Source: Lachnospiraceae bacterium
GTDB lineage: Bacteria > Bacillota > Clostridia > Lachnospirales > Lachnospiraceae
DNA: 32,470 bases
Assembly: GCA_016291655.1 (NCBI GenBank)
Contig: JAEEYF010000074.1
Location: 1 to 32,470, forward strand
Direction: 5' to 3'
Numbering within the stretch: the stretch's first letter is position 1; each line of letters opens with the position of its first letter. Positions 1 to 6,301 of the stretch are shown here, one piece after another. The notes under the pieces are model-generated. The model saw nothing but the letters and a program-made list of their open reading frames with translations, did no database searches and was not told the DNA's origin. The position numbers and the translations under genes were made by a program.

Positions 1-53
1 AAAAATATAGGGTATATGGGGTAAAGAAGATTTAGGGATTATTCTACCGATAG

Positions 54-329
54 TCAAACAGACATTCCGGTTATCTGTTTTCTAAGTGTAATTCAAGGTA
101 TCATAACTCAATTTCCCCCATAATTAATGTTAAGAAATGTGGTCATTCGTTTGTTCAAATGCGTGCAGAGAATGGGCATAAAGTATCAAATACAGCATGG
201 AGGTTCTTGGAAGGTGCGTCTTATTGCGCTGGAGATTCGGCAACTGCGGAATGCACATTTGCTTCTTCAACAGAAACAAGAACATGGTGGGTGACTATTA
301 CTTGTTCAGCAGATGGTGTTATTTCATAA
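54..329 (+). pseudogene. Remnant or partial small Cys-containing ORF
   Basis: The frame is open from just after a TAG at 51-53 to a TAA at 327-329, but the only ATG is at 159 and it has no Shine-Dalgarno sequence. No signal peptide can be read upstream. The 57 residues from that ATG contain three Cys and a Trp pair (RTWWVTITCSADG) and end just before an 11-bp perfect inverted repeat. Composition and size resemble the secreted Cys-containing product of the gene at 583, so this may be the 3' end of a decayed paralogue. No family is recognised. It could also be chance open frame in AT-rich DNA. Confidence 0.3.
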
Positions 330-582
330 TATCATAGCAAAGAAAAGCTTTATGAGGCATTAATTTGCCTCATAAAAAATAAGCTATATACATAGCAATG
401 TTATATAAATATATTCGTAAATATATAAGAATTCATATTAATTATGCATATAAAAATCTGCTTTAAGGTAAAACTGCTGGAATTGATAAAAAGCAAAGGG
501 GAGGTGAAACAATGAATAGCAGCTAGAGTTTTGGATAAGCGTGGCAATATGGTAAATATCATGATAAGGAGAATAGGTAATT
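330..582. other. AT-rich gene-free stretch before the secreted-peptide gene
   Basis: This very AT-rich stretch (e.g. 370-470) is the presumed promoter region of the downstream peptide/ABC operon. Many TATAAT-like words occur, so I do not pick a promoter. It contains the inverted repeat at 349-376 and, at 498-526, a strong GGGGAGG site followed seven bases later by a four-codon ORF (ATG AAT AGC AGC TAG). No longer gene is supported. Confidence 0.5.
349..376. terminator. Perfect 11-bp inverted repeat, possible terminator
   Basis: Arms TTTATGAGGCA (349-359) and TGCCTCATAAA (366-376) flank a 6-nt loop, 20 nt after the stop of the upstream remnant ORF. A U-run does not follow the stem on the plus strand (it is A-rich), so it is not a textbook terminator. 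It may instead act as an mRNA 3'-end stabiliser or on the other strand. Confidence 0.4.
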
Positions 583-1014
583 ATGAGAAAATTGAAAAAG
601 GGTTTGGCAATTATACCAATGCTGGTATTGATTGCATTGATGGGACAGAAGATCGCTTATGCCGGAGAAGAACTCCATTATCATTGTTCAGGTGATGTTC
701 ACTTTGTACCAATACTGAAAGATGAGTTCAGAGCATATGCGTACGTTTCATGTAATGGTGCACCACATGGAGATGTCGATGCGTATAATGCAGCGATTGA
801 TACCTGCTACGTGAACTCTTATGTTGAAGTATATGGGATTTTTGATGGCTACGACAGCGGCAGTTTCTCTATAACAGGATCTTTAGCTTTTGATCCGGGG
901 TTAGATTGTTGGGCAAGGGCATCGGTTCGCGGAGCGAATAAAGCACAGAGCACGCATTATGGAGGAAACTGTTATGCGTCGGGGCTTACAGGAAGTACAA
1001 TATGGACGAAATAA
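583..1014 (+). CDS. Small secreted Cys-containing protein, possible lactococcin-972-like bacteriocin
   Basis: The 143-aa product has a clear Sec signal peptide: a basic start (MRKLKKG), a hydrophobic core at about 8-21 and a probable cleavage after AYA near residue 27. The mature part of about 116 aa has five Cys and many Gly, Ser, Tyr and His. AAGGAG lies 11 nt before the ATG. It is the first gene of a run continuing into two FtsX-like permeases and an ABC ATPase, the gene order known for lactococcin-972-type loci. The stretch WARASVRG near residue 110 resembles, from memory, the WAKATVGR region of lactococcin 972. That similarity is weak and the protein is longer than the 91-aa lactococcin 972 precursor. 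It could instead be any exported peptide or an ABC-coupled signal. Base composition is more AT-rich than in the genes after 4070. Confidence 0.75.
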   Translation: MRKLKKGLAIIPMLVLIALMGQKIAYAGEELHYHCSGDVHFVPILKDEFRAYAYVSCNGAPHGDVDAYNAAIDTCYVNSYVEVYGIFDGYDSGSFSITGSLAFDPGLDCWARASVRGANKAQSTHYGGNCYASGLTGSTIWTK

Positions 1015-1064
1015 TATAAATGCTGTTAAAACACTATAGTAAAAAGGAAGATGGTTTTGGGAAT

Positions 1065-2156
1065 ATGAAGAGTCTGCTGATAGCATTAAAAAATCTGAAA
1101 GCATACATCAAAAACAAGGACAGATATCTGGGGATCATATTCATCAGCACCATTGCGGTTACTATAGGAACAATGTTTATTCAAGGCTACTATATTGAGT
1201 ATACGTTTAATTATCCGTATAAGACGAAATCTGTTGTGCATTTAAAAGAAGACCATAGCACACAGGATGTCGAAGCATTATTAGATGAAATAGTTTCAAA
1301 TAAAGAATTAATATATTCGCTTAAACTTTATTCGGATAAAAAGATTGTTTCAGGGACTCCCGAACTAGATTCGGGGGGCCCTTTTAATGTTGTGGGCGCA
1401 TATTCAAAAGCGTTTGAAGAAAAAAAACTGAGCGGAACATCATTTGACATAGACTCGAAAGAAAAGTGTATCATTCTTGGTATTTCGACAGCCAATCATT
1501 TAAAAGTGTCCGATTTTAGATCTTTGTATGATCTGGATTATCGTGCTGAAAATGAAATATACAAGCTCAAATCTATAACCGCAGCAGATGCATCTGATTT
1601 TCGGGCATCTTTGCCACCTTTAACATACGGGGCACGTTACAGGACAGATATTGTTGAGATATGTTTTTTTGATAACATAAAAGCAGTAAAACAAAGTAGA
1701 CTGATGAAACGGATCAACAATTCTGAAATGGTTGAGTACGTGGAGCATACCGATCGTACGAATCTTTTTTGGGGAAATCCTTTTTTAAGTGCTTATATAG
1801 TGGTTTATCTTGTCTTTGCTGTCTTCTTGATAAATGCTGCTGGTTTGCTTCTTTTTTGGATGAAACGGCAAAGCCATAGAGTAATTATTTACCGTATGAT
1901 AGGTGCATCCCAAAAGCTGGTGTTTAAAATTATTTTTTCGGAAATCCTTGTCATTTATATGGTTTCTGTTCTGGCGGGGAACTGCTTTTTTGCGTTGGTC
2001 GTCCTGGCTTTAAGGGGAAGTCGTGTTATCTATACCAAAAATGCTGCGCCGTATTTTTACATTGCTTCTGTTTTTGTTATTTCGTTGATCGTCTTTTCTG
2101 CAATCGCTTCGAAAATAACAGTTAAGCAGAAAGAAATATATAGGACACGGGAATGA
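1065..2156 (+). CDS. FtsX-like ABC permease subunit (first of pair)
   Basis: This 363-aa membrane protein has one TM helix near residues 21-43, an extracytoplasmic domain of about 200 residues, then three TM helices near 241-265, 288-316 and 328-349. That is the MacB/FtsX topology. The segment YRMIGASQKLVFKIIFSEIL between TM2 and TM3 matches the FtsX pattern (R-x-IGAS ... E). I place the start at the internal ATG because its N-terminus MKSLLIAL mirrors MKILLIAL of the next gene. An in-frame ATG at 1020 would add 15 polar residues and has no better Shine-Dalgarno site. It probably pairs with the next permease and the ATPase to export, or protect against, the secreted peptide encoded just upstream. 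The role is inferred from context only. Confidence 0.75.
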   Translation: MKSLLIALKNLKAYIKNKDRYLGIIFISTIAVTIGTMFIQGYYIEYTFNYPYKTKSVVHLKEDHSTQDVEALLDEIVSNKELIYSLKLYSDKKIVSGTPELDSGGPFNVVGAYSKAFEEKKLSGTSFDIDSKEKCIILGISTANHLKVSDFRSLYDLDYRAENEIYKLKSITAADASDFRASLPPLTYGARYRTDIVEICFFDNIKAVKQSRLMKRINNSEMVEYVEHTDRTNLFWGNPFLSAYIVVYLVFAVFLINAAGLLLFWMKRQSHRVIIYRMIGASQKLVFKIIFSEILVIYMVSVLAGNCFFALVVLALRGSRVIYTKNAAPYFYIASVFVISLIVFSAIASKITVKQKEIYRTRE

Positions 2157-2166
2157 GAGAAATTGT

Positions 2167-3306
2167 ATGAAAATCCTTTTGATTGCATTGCTAATGATAA
2201 AAAAAAGATTATCCGGAATCCTACTCATTTCAGCCGAAATGATCATCTCAATCATAATCTTACTCACATTTGGCTCGGAGATCGATTATATGTTAAAAAG
2301 CCGAAAAGTTGCTTATTCAATCGTCGGAGAAAACAAATATGTTTTCTCTGTGTACTGGGGCTATCGTAATCTGGCCGGTTTTGATTACGAGAGAATCATT
2401 CCTGAGGATTATTACGAACATATTGATATTGGCAGTTCAGCTGAGACACGTATAAACACTTCTGAAGGAACTGTTAGGGCTTTGGTATACAGCGATATGA
2501 TATTGAAAGAGTTACAGATGAGCAATCTGTTTGAATGTGATGATGAAGCAATACCGGCGCTTGCGTTCGGAACGGCATTTGAAAAGGGAAGCGAGATTGT
2601 TACGTGTGACGGACAGCGAATAAGGATCACAGCAACGCTTGACGGACTACATTTTTTGCCGTTTTATTCCGGTATGTCGTCCGCAGACATTTTATCACTT
2701 GATAAATATGTAAAAGAAGTGACCGGAAGTGGGATTATTTTACGACAGAGTAATGATGATTTTACGAGGAAACTGATTAAAAGCGATTCAATAGTTATTA
2801 GGACGCATGATCTTGATGAACGATCCGAAAAAGATTTGCTTCAACTGCTTAGTGGATTTGGGCAGGTTGTAAGCGTAAAAATCATGAAAGACAATTATGT
2901 AAGGGACAAAAAGATAGATTTAATGAATAATATACTCATGTTTACTGTATTTACAACCATGGCTACTGTTGGGATAATCGGAACAAACAACATGTGGGCG
3001 GAGAAAAACAAGAGGTTATATTCTGTTATGTATATTACAGGGATGACTCGTAAAATGAGTGTATTATTGGAAGTGATCATCTCAGCTTTTGCTTTTGCAT
3101 TAACCTTTTTTATAATTATTTTGTTCTATGATAACCTGACGAAGGCCTTTATACGATATGATGTTGAAGAAAACAAATCATTCTATTTGATGATGATAAT
3201 GTTGTATCTTATGATCGTTTATTTTGCATCTTCCATCGGAAATATACGGGAAGTTGCGAAACACGACTTGATTGATCTTTATAAGAGGAACAGTTATGAT
3301 GCTTAA
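2167..3306 (+). CDS. FtsX-like ABC permease subunit (second of pair)
   Basis: This 379-aa protein has the same plan as its upstream neighbour: an N-terminal TM at about 15-36, an extracytoplasmic domain, and three TM helices near 255-278, 295-322 and 340-362. The segment YITGMTRKMSVLLEVI takes the place of the FtsX IGAS motif. It starts 10 nt after the preceding stop and overlaps the ATPase gene by 11 nt, indicating one operon and likely co-translation. Lactococcin-972-type loci usually carry one larger multi-TM protein (TIGR01654), so two half-size permeases would be a variant. Substrate unknown. Sequence is AT-rich like the rest of the locus. Confidence 0.75.
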   Translation: MKILLIALLMIKKRLSGILLISAEMIISIIILLTFGSEIDYMLKSRKVAYSIVGENKYVFSVYWGYRNLAGFDYERIIPEDYYEHIDIGSSAETRINTSEGTVRALVYSDMILKELQMSNLFECDDEAIPALAFGTAFEKGSEIVTCDGQRIRITATLDGLHFLPFYSGMSSADILSLDKYVKEVTGSGIILRQSNDDFTRKLIKSDSIVIRTHDLDERSEKDLLQLLSGFGQVVSVKIMKDNYVRDKKIDLMNNILMFTVFTTMATVGIIGTNNMWAEKNKRLYSVMYITGMTRKMSVLLEVIISAFAFALTFFIIILFYDNLTKAFIRYDVEENKSFYLMMIMLYLMIVYFASSIGNIREVAKHDLIDLYKRNSYDA

Positions 3307-3991
3307 ACTTGAAGGAATCAGCAAATCCTTTGGAAACAAGGAAAACGAACCAATTAAGACAGTTTTAAACAATGTAACGTTTAATGTGGAACGTGGTGAG
3401 ATGGTAGCTGTCTGTGGAAAATCCGGAGCGGGCAAATCAACCCTACTTCATATACTTGGGCTATTGGACAGGCCTACGGCCGGCACATATCGTTGGGATG
3501 ATATAGTGCTGAGCGATGAACATAATGATAAGTACTTATCTAAAATACGCAACGAGAAGATTGGATTTATTCTTCAAGATTACGGTCTGATCGAGGATCA
3601 GACCGTCTTTGACAATGTAGCATTGCCATTGATGCTTGGGACAACAAAACTTTCGGAAATCAAAAGCAAAGTAAAAAAAGCTCTTGAAACCGTAGGAATG
3701 TTAGAATTTACGAATAGCATGGCTTGTGTCTTGTCCGGGGGTGAAAAACAGAGGACGGCCATTGCACGTGCACTTGTGAATGAACCTGAACTGATACTTG
3801 CAGATGAACCTACAGGTGCGCTCGATGGAGAAAATTCGTCGATAATACTGAATAGTTTTTTGAAGATAAACGAAATGGGAGTGACCATTGTGATAGTTAC
3901 CCATGACGAAGACGTTGCAAATATGTGCAATAGGATCATACGAATCGTAGACGGAAAGATTGATCACATCCCACCGAACCCTCCCCTTTAG
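3296..3991 (+). CDS. ABC transporter ATP-binding protein (bacteriocin-export / MacB type)
   Basis: This is a complete 231-aa nucleotide-binding subunit that should energise the two permeases encoded upstream. Visible motifs are Walker A GKSGAGKST (41-49), a Q-loop in GFILQDYGL, signature LSGGEKQR, Walker B LILADEPTGALD and H-loop VTHD. The wording places it in the LolD/MacB-like clade that includes the putative export ATPases of lactococcin-972 loci (TIGR03608). I choose the first of two adjacent ATGs because AGAGG lies about 7 nt upstream. An in-frame ATG at 3272 lies deep inside the upstream gene with no Shine-Dalgarno sequence. The next gene has its own predicted promoter, so this closes the operon. 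Confidence 0.9.
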   Translation: MMLKLEGISKSFGNKENEPIKTVLNNVTFNVERGEMVAVCGKSGAGKSTLLHILGLLDRPTAGTYRWDDIVLSDEHNDKYLSKIRNEKIGFILQDYGLIEDQTVFDNVALPLMLGTTKLSEIKSKVKKALETVGMLEFTNSMACVLSGGEKQRTAIARALVNEPELILADEPTGALDGENSSIILNSFLKINEMGVTIVIVTHDEDVANMCNRIIRIVDGKIDHIPPNPPL

Positions 3992-4017
3992 CCACTGTTT
4001 TTACGCTGCACTGTACC

Positions 4018-4045
4018 TTGTGCTCCCATATATTTAGTTTATACT
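4018..4045 (+). promoter_or_regulatory. Predicted sigmaA promoter
   Basis: TTGTGC, a 16-bp spacer and TATACT lie 27 nt before the ATG of the 137-aa protein gene. This separates the two small genes from the ABC locus. Confidence 0.5.
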
Positions 4046-4071
4046 GAAAGAAAACTGAAAGGAGCGGGCTT

Positions 4072-4485
4072 ATGGATGCTATGCAGCGCAAAGAGGTGCA
4101 GGAAGCCGTAAACGCGGCGGACGATGCACTTTATCATTTAAAAGAAGCAAGAAGATATCTGAACAGCGCCGGAAACTGGGGCTTATTGGATATTTTCGGG
4201 GGAAACCTCCTTACGGGACTTTTTAAGCATGGAAAAATGAGCAGGGCGGAAAGCGAGATCATGGAGGCAAAATACGCTCTTCAGACTTTCAGCAAAGAAC
4301 TTCGGGATGTTAGCGGCTACAGTTCCATACATATCGGAGATCTTGCCACATTTGCCGATTTTTTCTTTGACGGACTGCTTGCCGATCTCTATGTCCAGTC
4401 CAAGATAAGCAATGCCAAGTATCAGGTGGACGAGACAATCAGAAAAGTGGAAAGTATCAAAAGAGAGCTTGTATCCAAGCTTTAG
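4072..4485 (+). CDS. Conserved hypothetical helical protein
   Basis: This 137-aa soluble-looking protein has long amphipathic helices, one at about 5-32 and one at about 115-137. A Gly-rich centre (GNWGLLDIFGGNLLTGLFKHGKM split around residues 37-60) and a second hydrophobic patch near 90-107 lie between them. I recall similar W-x-x-x-D-x-x-GG ... KH segments in unnamed Firmicutes proteins, but no function. AAAGGAG precedes the ATG at good spacing. It sits 21 nt before the DUF2500 gene and is probably co-transcribed with it. Coiled-coil-like ends suggest self-association, which is inference. Confidence 0.7.
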   Translation: MDAMQRKEVQEAVNAADDALYHLKEARRYLNSAGNWGLLDIFGGNLLTGLFKHGKMSRAESEIMEAKYALQTFSKELRDVSGYSSIHIGDLATFADFFFDGLLADLYVQSKISNAKYQVDETIRKVESIKRELVSKL

Positions 4486-4506
4486 AAAAACAAGGGGGGA
4501 TAAAAA

Positions 4507-4875
4507 ATGTATATGCCTTTTTCGTATGGTTTTGGTTTGATGCAGATCATGTTCTTTCTGATCTTTGGTCTGGTTTTTATCATTTTTATCGCTATTGCGG
4601 TTAGATCATTCAAGACCTGGTCGGGAAATAACAGATCGCCGTTACTCACTGTAAGTGCCAAGGTTGTCTCCAGGCGGTCCGATACACATGTTCACGGTGG
4701 ATATTTAGGCTCCGATGCCCATATGTATTCAACCACGTCTTTTACCGACCATTATGCGACCTTTGAGGTTGAGAGCGGTGACAGGCTTGAATTACAGATC
4801 CCGGAAAACGAGTACGGCTATATCGTAGAGGGGGATTCGGGCAGGCTTTCTTTTAAGGGAACAAGGTTCATATAG
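4507..4875 (+). CDS. DUF2500 family membrane protein
   Basis: This 122-aa protein has one N-terminal TM helix (about residues 10-33) followed by a small beta-rich domain. The pattern NNRSPLLTVSAKVVSRR, then YATFEVESGDRLELQIPENEYG and EGDSGRLSFKG, matches the DUF2500 family (PF10694), to which E. coli YhhM belongs. DUF2500 has no known biochemical role. The usual length is about 110-130 aa, so it looks complete. AAGGGGGG lies just before the start. It is paired with the 137-aa hypothetical gene upstream. Confidence 0.8.
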   Translation: MYMPFSYGFGLMQIMFFLIFGLVFIIFIAIAVRSFKTWSGNNRSPLLTVSAKVVSRRSDTHVHGGYLGSDAHMYSTTSFTDHYATFEVESGDRLELQIPENEYGYIVEGDSGRLSFKGTRFI

Positions 4876-5055
4876 TTTGAAAGAGAAAGGTAGCAATAAT
4901 CAGTCAAAACTAAACAAGATGGTAGGTGACAAAAACGTCTGCCCATAGAGACCTCCTGTATTTTATGGACAAATCTTAACAGAATTGGTAGGACTAAAAA
5001 AGACGCCGATTATTTGACAGATACAATCTTAAAAATCAAAATGAAAAAGCATAGA
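4876..5055. other. Gene-free stretch after the DUF2500 gene
   Basis: I see no credible ORF, RNA or repeat here. Three hairpins and a short membrane-peptide ORF follow between 5056 and 5398 and are listed separately. The whole 4876-5499 gap has no intact gene. Confidence 0.5.
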
Positions 5056-5098
5056 AAAATGGCTCCGAAAGCTAAAAAGCTCGGAGCCATTTTGTCTA
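5056..5098 (+). terminator. Rho-independent terminator-like hairpin
   Basis: Arms AAAATGGCTCCGA (5056-5068) and TCGGAGCCATTTT (5081-5093) form a perfect 13-bp stem whose distal arm ends in TTTT. It probably ends the transcript of the 137-aa/DUF2500 pair and may work in both directions. Confidence 0.7.
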
Positions 5099-5105
5099 GG
5101 GTCTG

Positions 5106-5134
5106 AAGGACGGACCGCTCGGTTCGTCCTTTTT
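5106..5134 (+). terminator. Second terminator-like hairpin
   Basis: AAGGACG-g-ACC pairs with GGT-t-CGTCCTT around a GCTC loop, followed by TTT. It lies only 13 nt after the first hairpin and just before a small ORF with its own ribosome binding site. Confidence 0.6.
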
Positions 5135-5156
5135 GAAGGGGGGAAAAGGAAAAGTT

Positions 5157-5344
5157 ATGTCTTTCGAATATAACTATTTAAAGTATTTGCTTTTTGTGTG
5201 ATCTTTTCTTTTGTCTGCGGAATAATGGTATGTATTGTTCTAAAATCTCGATCCGTCATTTCGTTTGAAATGAAAAATCTGATAGTGAAAGAAAAATCAA
5301 AGAACAAAAATGGGCTGGTAAAACAGCTAATTATTAAAAATTGA
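5157..5344 (+). pseudogene. Small membrane-peptide ORF, apparently frameshifted
   Basis: AAAAGGA lies 7 nt before an ATG that reads MSFEYNYLKYLLFV and stops at TGA (5199-5201). In the -1 frame the reading continues without a stop as VIFSFVCGIMVCIVLKSR... to TGA at 5342-5344. Joined at the T5 run (5191-5195) this gives about 62 residues: a short N-terminus, one TM helix and a basic tail, a normal layout for a small membrane protein. It is bracketed by terminator-like hairpins, so it looks like a transcription unit of its own. The break may be a mutation, a sequencing error or, less likely, a programmed shift. The site is not a canonical slippery heptamer. No family recognised. Confidence 0.4.
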
Positions 5345-5364
5345 CGGTTAACACAGACAATTGG

Positions 5365-5398
5365 TCGAGCGGTGCACTCCGCTCGATTATTTTTTTTG
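5365..5398 (+). terminator. Strong rho-independent terminator
   Basis: TCGAGCGG (5365-5372) pairs with CCGCTCGA (5379-5386) around a 6-nt loop, followed by TTA and a run of eight T. It insulates the promoter of the DRTGG/hydrogenase-like operon from upstream transcription. Confidence 0.85.
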
Positions 5399-5403
5399 TT
5401 TCA

Positions 5404-5432
5404 TTGAAACGCAGCGTATTTTTTGATACAAT
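5404..5432 (+). promoter_or_regulatory. Predicted sigmaA promoter of the DRTGG/Fe-S operon
   Basis: TTGAAA and TACAAT are separated by exactly 17 bp, directly after the strong terminator and 67 nt before the first ATG. The leader carries GGAGG near 5490. Confidence 0.7.
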
Positions 5433-5499
5433 AAAAGGTACAGAAAAATCAGAAAACTACTTTATAAAATATAAATAGGAGCAACAATCGGAGGTTTAT

Positions 5500-5862
5500 A
5501 TGACAGTCAAAGATGTACAGGAAACTTTGGGAGCAAGATATGCCAGCGGAGAACAGTGGGCTGACAGAGAAGTGCATATGGCTTGCGGATCCGATATGAT
5601 GAGTGATGTGCTTGCATTTGTTAAAGACAGAGCGGTACTTCTTACGGGGCTTTGCAATCCCCAGGTCATCAGAACGGCGGAAATGATGGATGTTGTGGCA
5701 ATAGTTTTTGTACGCAGCAAAAAGCCTGATGAGCAGATGATCGAGCTTGCCAACGAGAGAGAGATCCCGCTTCTTTGCACGGGACACAGGATGTTTTCTG
5801 CGTGCGGCCTCCTCTATGAAAAGGGATTGCGGGGAGGTGCCGATTATGAGCGACTCAATTAA
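5500..5862 (+). CDS. DRTGG domain protein (first copy)
   Basis: This 120-aa soluble protein matches stand-alone DRTGG-domain proteins (PF07085) found in clostridial clusters with iron-sulfur hydrogenase-like proteins. It opens with MTVKDVQE and the core runs DRAVLLTGLCNPQVIRTAEM ... VFVRSKKPDEQMIELANEREIPLL. The DRTGG name motif itself is degenerate (DRAVLL). The domain also occurs with CBS domains and in Pta-like proteins, but no activity is established. A clear GGAGG precedes the ATG, and the gene overlaps the HATPase gene by 17 nt. A second copy with the same MTVK(D/E)V start occurs at 9622. It is probably a regulatory or adaptor subunit. Confidence 0.8.
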   Translation: MTVKDVQETLGARYASGEQWADREVHMACGSDMMSDVLAFVKDRAVLLTGLCNPQVIRTAEMMDVVAIVFVRSKKPDEQMIELANEREIPLLCTGHRMFSACGLLYEKGLRGGADYERLN

Positions 5863-6271
5863 GTTAAACTATAAAATAACGGATGAAGATTTCACAAGGG
5901 CGGGAGAAGCCTCCGGAGATGTAAAGAAGAGACTCCGCCAGATGGGATGCTCTCCCGAGGTTATCAGGAAAGTGGCCATAGCAATGTATGAAGGTGAGAT
6001 CAATATGGTGATCCATGCCGAGGGTGGTGAGATCGATGTGGAGATCACTCCGGAAGAGATCGATATGGTTTTGAAGGATAAGGGACCGGGAATCCCCGAT
6101 ATCGAAAAAGCCATGCAGGCGGGCTATTCAACCGCTCCCGACAATGTGAGAGCTTTGGGCTTCGGAGCGGGAATGGGACTTCCGAACATGAAGAAATACT
6201 CTGATGAGATGCATATAGATACCGTTGTGGGAGAAGGAACAACGGTAAGCATGAAGGTTTATCAGCAGTAA
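5846..6271 (+). CDS. HATPase-domain protein, anti-sigma-factor/serine-kinase like
   Basis: This 141-aa single-domain protein has a GHKL ATPase fold. The N-box region reads AMYEGEINMVIHA (E and N kept), the G1 box is DKGPGIPD and the G2 region GFGAGMGLPNMKK. It resembles RsbW/SpoIIAB-type anti-sigma factors and the ATP-binding proteins regularly next to DRTGG and hydrogenase-like genes. GGGGAGG precedes the chosen ATG. An upstream in-frame ATG at 5747 lies inside the DRTGG gene and lacks a site. It may phosphorylate a protein partner or bind ATP as a redox-module component. No STAS antagonist or sigma factor is seen in the window, so the partner is unknown. Confidence 0.8.
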   Translation: MSDSIKLNYKITDEDFTRAGEASGDVKKRLRQMGCSPEVIRKVAIAMYEGEINMVIHAEGGEIDVEITPEEIDMVLKDKGPGIPDIEKAMQAGYSTAPDNVRALGFGAGMGLPNMKKYSDEMHIDTVVGEGTTVSMKVYQQ

Positions 6272-6301
6272 GGCATATTCCGATATTTATGGGGTGACAC
6301 A

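Noticed and set aside
5747-5845. Longer N-terminus for the HATPase gene
   Set aside because: The extra 33 codons overlap the DRTGG gene in another frame, encode no part of the domain and lack a Shine-Dalgarno site; GGGGAGG marks the ATG at 5846.
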